Positions 30,219-33,898 of a stretch of 33,898 bases of DNA are shown here, in pieces. Each line of letters starts with the position of its first letter. Position 1 is the stretch's first letter. This DNA comes from DASSUW01 sp036520135 (GTDB lineage: Bacteria > Actinomycetota > Thermoleophilia > Solirubrobacterales > Solirubrobacteraceae). Under the pieces are notes generated by a model. The model made no database searches. It saw nothing but the letters and a program-made list of their open reading frames with translations, and was not told where the DNA came from. Where the stretch lies: positions 1 through 33,898 of the forward strand of contig DATDKF010000039.1 in NCBI GenBank assembly GCA_036520135.1, in the 5' to 3' direction. A program made the position numbers and the translations under genes.

Positions 30219-31766
30219 TCATGCCGTGTGGGCGGCCAGGTGGCGGCTGATCGGGTTCAGGTTGACCAGTGCGGCGGTCCAGGCGGCTTGTAGTCGGGCT
30301 TTGGCGGTGCCGATGTAGCGGCTGCGGCGGCCTTTGTAGCGGTGGGCGAGCAGCCCGAGTAGTCGCTCGACGCGGGGGCGGGTGCGCCGTAGGTGTTCGG
30401 CGGTCGGCGGGTCGTCGAGTGCTTGGCGGGCCGCGATCAACAACTCTTCTTCGGGCGCGAGCAGGACGGCTTTGAAGCCGCCGGCGGGTTGGACGCAACC
30501 GTCTCGGAGAGCGCAGCGATCGCAGGCCGCCTTCGCGAACCTGGCGCGGCGAGCGCCCTTGGGTTCGGTGCGGATCGGTGCCGTCTCGCCGGCCGGGCAG
30601 CTCACGGTTCCCGCGTCGAGGTCGACGTGGAAGTCGCGCTTGCAAAGGCGACCGGGCTTGGTCATCCCCGGCGCCAGCCGAGCCAGGACATCGACGCCGC
30701 GGTCGGCGAGCTCGGCGCGGACCGGGCCGGTCCCGTAGGCGGTGTCACCGAGCACCCGCGGCGGGCGCCGCACGGCCGGTTGGGCGTCGATGAGGTGCTT
30801 GGCTTGCGGCCCATCCTGCTCGCTCGCCGGGGCAACCTCGACCGCGGTGATCAGCGGCTCACGCGTGTTGGTGACCGCCGCCGAGAGCTTGTAGCCGTCA
30901 AAGCGCTGATGCTGGCTCTTGCGCCCGTGGCGCATCTCCGGGTCGACCGTCGAGATGATCCGGTCCGCGCGCGTGCCGCGATAAAGCCGCGGGACGCCGT
31001 CGTCATCGACGTCGAAGTCCTGGCCGATCAGCTCCCGCAACAACCGCTGCGCGTCGCCGACCGCCGCGTCGGCGAGCAATCCGTCGGCCTGTTCGACGGC
31101 CTGCAGCGCCCGCTCGGCGTCCTGGGCGACGCGCGTGAGCATCCGCTCGCGCTCCGCGCGCTCGCGCCAGCGACAATCAGGCTTCTCGTGGGGTCGCGCG
31201 TAGTCGAACTCCAAGGCGCGATCGAGCTGGCCCGCCGCATCTGCGTCGACGGCAGCGACCGCATCGAGCAGCTTGCGCACGCCATGACGGACGAGCCTGA
31301 CCGTGTCCTGCGTCGCGGCCGCGCCGAGCATCGCCGTCGAATCGATGATCTGCTCGACCGGCTCCTCGAGCATCCCAAGCTCCTCGGCCAGCTCAAGCGA
31401 TCGCTCCAACACCAGGCGCTCCAGACGGTGCAGCAGCAGCCGCGCCCGGAACCTCGTCAACGACGTCGGATGCCAGCCCGGATGATCGACCGCCAGCCCG
31501 AGCGCGATCTTCCAGCGCAGATCCCAGCCCACGCATTCCATCGCCTGCTCGTCCGACGCCCCGGTGCGGTACTGCAACAGCAACACCTTCGCCAGCTGCG
31601 ACGGCGGAATCGACGGCCGTCCCATCCTCGGCGAATAACACGCCGCGAAGTCCTCATCGCGCACGATCCGCTGCCCATGCTCGGCCAGCAGCGCGAAAAA
31701 CGACCCCTCCGGCAGCGGCCGAGCAAGCTCGGCCGCATCAAAGAACCCAACCTGGCCAGACGTCAT
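30219..31766 (-). CDS. IS1182-family transposase
   Basis: The 515-residue transposase has the N-terminal DUF772-type region with RPSIPPSQLAKVLLLQYRTGASDEQAMECVGWDLRWKIALGL, typical of IS1182/IS5-like enzymes. Catalytic acids fit QIIDSTAMLGAA (first Asp), RVLGDTAYGTGPVR (second Asp) and RPRVERLLGLLAHRYKGRRSRYIG (Glu region with Tyr and Arg). A Cys cluster, CPAGETAPIRT followed by CDRCALRDGC, is the zinc-ribbon insert typical of this family. ATG 31766 is preferred (MTSGQVGFFD); ATG 31775 and GTG 31808 are upstream options, the last lying in the inverted repeat. No frameshift is visible. Confidence 0.9.
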   Translation of the reverse strand: MTSGQVGFFDAAELARPLPEGSFFALLAEHGQRIVRDEDFAACYSPRMGRPSIPPSQLAKVLLLQYRTGASDEQAMECVGWDLRWKIALGLAVDHPGWHPTSLTRFRARLLLHRLERLVLERSLELAEELGMLEEPVEQIIDSTAMLGAAATQDTVRLVRHGVRKLLDAVAAVDADAAGQLDRALEFDYARPHEKPDCRWRERAERERMLTRVAQDAERALQAVEQADGLLADAAVGDAQRLLRELIGQDFDVDDDGVPRLYRGTRADRIISTVDPEMRHGRKSQHQRFDGYKLSAAVTNTREPLITAVEVAPASEQDGPQAKHLIDAQPAVRRPPRVLGDTAYGTGPVRAELADRGVDVLARLAPGMTKPGRLCKRDFHVDLDAGTVSCPAGETAPIRTEPKGARRARFAKAACDRCALRDGCVQPAGGFKAVLLAPEEELLIAARQALDDPPTAEHLRRTRPRVERLLGLLAHRYKGRRSRYIGTAKARLQAAWTAALVNLNPISRHLAAHTA

Positions 31767-31807
31767 CGCGAGCATGCCCGACAGGGTCTTAAACCCACCG
31801 GACAGCA

Positions 31808-31829
31808 CCGCGACTATTTCAGCGGCCTC
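31808..31829 (-). repeat. Right inverted repeat of the IS1182-type element
   Basis: Read on the minus strand it begins GAGGCCGCTGAAATAGTCGC. CTAG follows it at 31830-31833, after which the MerR gene ends four bases later. Confidence 0.6.
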
Positions 31830-31837
31830 CTAGGGGA

Positions 31838-32260
31838 TCAGCCCGTGGCCTTGGCCGTCCAGAGGTCCTGAGCGGACCCGTCCGCGAGGTGCTGCTCGTA
31901 GACGCCGACCTTTCGGTTGATGATCTGGAGGCAGTCTTCGAGTTCGGCGAGCTGGTTCTCGACGTGCTGTTGGTGCTCTCGTAGCAGCTCGAGGCGCTGC
32001 TGCTCGTTTCCCGGGCCCTCGCGCACCAGCTCGGCAAAGCGGCGGATCTTCGCCAGCGGCATCCCGGACCGCCGCAGCTTGGTGCAGATCCGAAGCCAGT
32101 ACACCTCCTGCTCGGTATAGCGGCGATGCCCGCCGGTTCCACGCGCGACGTGCTGGGAGAGCATCAGCCCTTCGCGCTCGTAGAACCGCAGCGCGTGCAC
32201 GCTCAGCCCCGTGCGGCGTGCGACATCGCCGATGCCCAGCTCCTCTTCACGACCGGTCAT
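31838..32260 (-). CDS. MerR-family transcriptional regulator
   Basis: The 140-residue protein has the MerR helix-turn-helix ELGIGDVARRTGLSVHALRFYEREGLM and the wing GGHRRYTEQEVYWLRICTKLRRSGMPLAKIRRFAELV. A long coiled-coil dimer helix follows (NEQQRLELLREHQQHVENQLAELEDCLQIINRKVGVYEQHL). It lacks the Cys cluster of metal or redox sensors, so it probably responds to an organic compound. The ATG is 32260. It diverges from the DHA2 transporter and the shared 55-bp space holds a MerR-type promoter. It converges with the RNase H gene, from which it is now separated by the insertion sequence. Confidence 0.93.
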   Translation of the reverse strand: MTGREEELGIGDVARRTGLSVHALRFYEREGLMLSQHVARGTGGHRRYTEQEVYWLRICTKLRRSGMPLAKIRRFAELVREGPGNEQQRLELLREHQQHVENQLAELEDCLQIINRKVGVYEQHLADGSAQDLWTAKATG

Positions 32261-32278
32261 AAATTTGACGGTAGCACC

Positions 32279-32309
32279 TTGACCTAGAGAGCACTCTAGA
32301 TCCTACGGT
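32279..32309 (+). promoter_or_regulatory. MerR-type promoter and operator of the DHA2 transporter
   Basis: TTGACC (-35, 32279-32284) and TACGGT (-10, 32304-32309) are separated by exactly 19 bp, the stretched spacing that MerR proteins correct by twisting DNA. Within the spacer lies the dyad CTAGAGAGCACTCTAG (32284-32299). The predicted transcription start is about seven bases beyond the -10, at the ATG 32316, so the mRNA is probably leaderless. On the minus strand TACCGT ends seven bases before the MerR start codon, so the regulator may be read from the same region. Confidence 0.82.
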
Positions 32310-32315
32310 GCGGTC

Positions 32316-33815
32316 ATGGGAACCTTGACCGTCGCGCGCCAGCCGGTCGTCCCGGACCGCCGGCGGCGCCTGCTCATCCTCGTCATCTGCTCGATGAGCC
32401 TGCTCATCGTCGGCTTGGACGCGACGATCGTCAACGTCGCGCTGCCGGCGATCCAGCACTCGTTTCACTCCACGCTGTCGGGCCTGCAGTGGACGGTCGA
32501 CGCCTACACGCTGGTGCTGGCGAGCCTGCTGATGCTGGCGGGCTCGACCGCGGACCGCCTCGGGCGCCGCCGCGTGTTCCAAGCCGGGCTGGCCGTCTTC
32601 TCGCTGGCATCACTGCTGTGCGCCCTGGCTCCCAGCCTCGAGCTGCTCGTCGCCTCTCGCGTGTTGCTGGCGATCGGCGGCGCGATGCTCAGCCCGGTGG
32701 CGATGTCGATCGTGCGCAACGTGTTCGAGGATCCGCGCGAGCGCGCGCAGGCGATCGGCGTCTTTGCGGCGATGTTCGGCATCTCGATGGCCCTGGGGCC
32801 GGTGCTGGGCGGGTTTCTCGTCGCCGCGATCTCCTGGCGGGCGATCTTCCTGGTCAACCTGCCGGTTGCGCTGGCGGCGATCGTGCTGACCTCGCTGTTC
32901 GTGCCCGAGTCTCGAGCGCCGCGATTCCGGCGCATCGACCCGGTGGGCCAGATGCTCGTGATCGCGGCTCTGTCAGCGCTCACCTACGCGATCATCGAGG
33001 GCGGGCGAGTCGGCTTCGGCGCAGTCCCGATCGTGATCCTGCTCGCTCTCGCGCTGGGGTGCTTCGCCGCGCTGGTGCTCTACGAGTTGCGCCGTCGCGA
33101 ACCGCTGCTCGAGATGCGCTTCTTCACCAGCGCCCCGTTCGCCGGCGCCAGCGCGATCGCCGTGTGCCTGTCCGCGGCCCTCGGCGGCTTCCTGTTCATG
33201 AACACGCTCTACCTGCAGAACGTGCGCGGGCTCTCGCCGCTGCACGCCGGCCTCTACATGCTGCCCACGGCGACGATGCTGATCGTCTTCGCACCGCTCT
33301 CCGGGCGCCTGGTGGGGCGCTTCGGCGCCCGCCCGTCGATGCTGGCCGGCGGCCTCGCGGTGATGGCCAGCGGCCTGATGCTGACCGGCCTCGCCCCCGG
33401 CACCTCGGTGCCGTTCCTGCTCAGCGCCTATGCGGTGTTCGGCTTCGGCTTCGCGCTGGTCAGCCCGCCGATCGCCAACACGGCGGTTTCCGGGATGCCC
33501 CCGGCACAGGCGGGCGTGGCCGCGGCCGTGGCCACGACCAGCCGCCAGGTGGGGATCACGCTGGGCGTAGCCGCGCTCGGCGCCGTGGCGCAAGGCGGGA
33601 TCGGGCGCGGGTTTGCGCACGCCACGCGGCCCGGCTGGTGGATCGTGGCCGCGCTCGGGCTCGCGGTTTCAGCGCTCGGCCATCTGACGACCACGGGTTG
33701 GGCGCGGGATACCGCACGGCGCACGGCGGAGCGGCACGAGGAGCCGGACCTGCGAAGTCTCGAGCCGCGCGAGCAAGCCGTCGGCGCTCCCGGGCGCGCG
33801 ATCGGCGCCCGGTAG
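32316..33815 (+). CDS. MFS drug-efflux transporter, DHA2 (14-TM) family
   Basis: The 499-residue membrane protein has ICSMSLLIVGLDATIVNVALPAIQHSFHSTLSGLQWTVDAYTLVLASLLMLAGSTADRLGRRRVFQAG, the EmrB/QacA-type opening with motif D1 (L-D-x-T-I-V-N-V-A-L-P) and motif A (D-R-x-G-R-R). GISMALGPVLGGFLVAAISWRAIFLVNLPVAL is the antiporter motif C region. Fourteen helices fit the length. It should export toxic organic compounds in exchange for protons. It is divergent from the MerR gene and controlled by the 19-bp-spacer promoter that ends at its ATG. The last ~40 residues are a charged cytoplasmic tail. Confidence 0.92.
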   Translation: MGTLTVARQPVVPDRRRRLLILVICSMSLLIVGLDATIVNVALPAIQHSFHSTLSGLQWTVDAYTLVLASLLMLAGSTADRLGRRRVFQAGLAVFSLASLLCALAPSLELLVASRVLLAIGGAMLSPVAMSIVRNVFEDPRERAQAIGVFAAMFGISMALGPVLGGFLVAAISWRAIFLVNLPVALAAIVLTSLFVPESRAPRFRRIDPVGQMLVIAALSALTYAIIEGGRVGFGAVPIVILLALALGCFAALVLYELRRREPLLEMRFFTSAPFAGASAIAVCLSAALGGFLFMNTLYLQNVRGLSPLHAGLYMLPTATMLIVFAPLSGRLVGRFGARPSMLAGGLAVMASGLMLTGLAPGTSVPFLLSAYAVFGFGFALVSPPIANTAVSGMPPAQAGVAAAVATTSRQVGITLGVAALGAVAQGGIGRGFAHATRPGWWIVAALGLAVSALGHLTTTGWARDTARRTAERHEEPDLRSLEPREQAVGAPGRAIGAR

Positions 33816-33849
33816 TCGCGAGAAGCCTTAGCTGGGGTTCAGGACCCTA

Positions 33850-33864
33850 CTTCACTGTGTGAAG
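33850..33864. promoter_or_regulatory. Possible operator dyad near the window end
   Basis: CTTCACTGTGTGAAG is a perfect 6-bp dyad with a 3-bp centre. It lies eight bases before ATG 33873, which could start a further gene. Six-base dyads arise by chance several times in a window of this size, so support is weak. Confidence 0.3.
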
Positions 33865-33872
33865 CACTCCCC

Positions 33873-33898
33873 ATGCCCCGAATCATCCTCATCCCCAC
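33873..33898 (+). CDS. Possible start of a further gene, cut by the window edge
   Basis: ATG at 33873 opens a frame reading MPRIILIP to the end of the window. Only eight codons are visible, so the product cannot be judged. The dyad just upstream and the 57-bp distance from the DHA2 stop are compatible with a new transcription unit. Confidence 0.22.

Larger units (their letters stand above)
30128..31829 (-). mobile_element. IS1182-family insertion sequence
   Basis: A 1702-bp element carries one transposase. Its ends form imperfect inverted repeats: the left starts GTGAGCCCTGAAGAAGTCGG and the right, read inward, GAGGCCGCTGAAATAGTCGC, sharing CTGAA-N2-AGTCG. Both ends are flanked by CTAG (30124-30127 and 31830-31833), consistent with a 4-bp target duplication. 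Removing the element and one CTAG restores a tidy convergent gene pair. The transposase frame is intact, so the element may be active. Confidence 0.82.

Noticed and set aside
1..33898. tRNA, rRNA or riboswitch genes
   Set aside because: No tRNA-like cloverleaf sequence or recognisable rRNA or riboswitch signature was seen while reading either strand; a covariance-model search would be needed to be certain.

Overview
The window is very GC-rich, densely packed actinobacterial-type DNA. Three soluble PknB-like Ser/Thr kinases, PspC-domain signalling proteins, an F420-type (Ddn-like) nitroreductase fold protein and secreted proteins with Solirubrobacter-like C-terminal extensions all suggest a member of the Thermoleophilia/Solirubrobacterales. 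That placement is inferred from gene content and base composition; no rRNA or tRNA gene was seen.

Layout. (1) 1-2841 looks accessory: the end of a methyltransferase, a 37-residue remnant of a TetR regulator, a Ddn-like protein, a RibD/DHFR-fold reductase, a small conserved protein and an MBL-fold hydrolase. (2) 2983-10776 holds a divergent SDR gene and then a tightly packed minus-strand operon. It reads STPK, STPK-GAF, GMC oxidoreductase with a ferredoxin-type Cys motif, its partner protein, membrane protein. Facing it is a third STPK followed by a Crp/Fnr-type regulator. (3) 10751-10946 is the first copy of a ~195-bp palindromic repeat whose two ends supply the last codons and stop codons of the two convergent genes beside it. 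(4) 10926-17158 holds an MFS transporter with a soluble C-terminal domain, a fragment of a surface-protein gene, a small conserved gene, a LiaFSR-like envelope-stress operon (PspC protein, small membrane protein, PspC-histidine kinase, LuxR-type regulator) and a family-4-like uracil-DNA glycosylase without a full set of Fe-S cysteines. (5) 17147-20451 holds a histidine kinase with a degenerate receiver domain, a HAD phosphatase and an AI-2E-family permease. (6) 20608-25138 is a minus-strand operon: membrane-anchored fatty-alcohol-oxidase-like GMC enzyme, sarcosine-oxidase-like flavoenzyme, secreted lipase. (7) 25172-30127 holds a histidine phosphatase, a GNAT enzyme, a secreted glycoamylase-family protein with RTX repeats, a diguanylate cyclase, a GFA-family protein, repeat copy 2 and an RNase HI-type protein. 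(8) 30128-31829 is an IS1182-type insertion sequence placed exactly at the RNase H stop codon. (9) 31838-33815 is a MerR regulator/DHA2 drug-efflux pair controlled from one textbook MerR-type promoter.

The strongest candidate for something undescribed is the repeat family at 10751-10946 and 29415-29609. Both copies are about 195 bp, have related terminal inverted repeats and contain two internal hairpins built from one arm motif. Both sit immediately behind gene ends. Next in interest are the kinase/GMC oxidoreductase operon, the cysteine-poor uracil-DNA glycosylase and the lipase/alcohol-oxidase operon.
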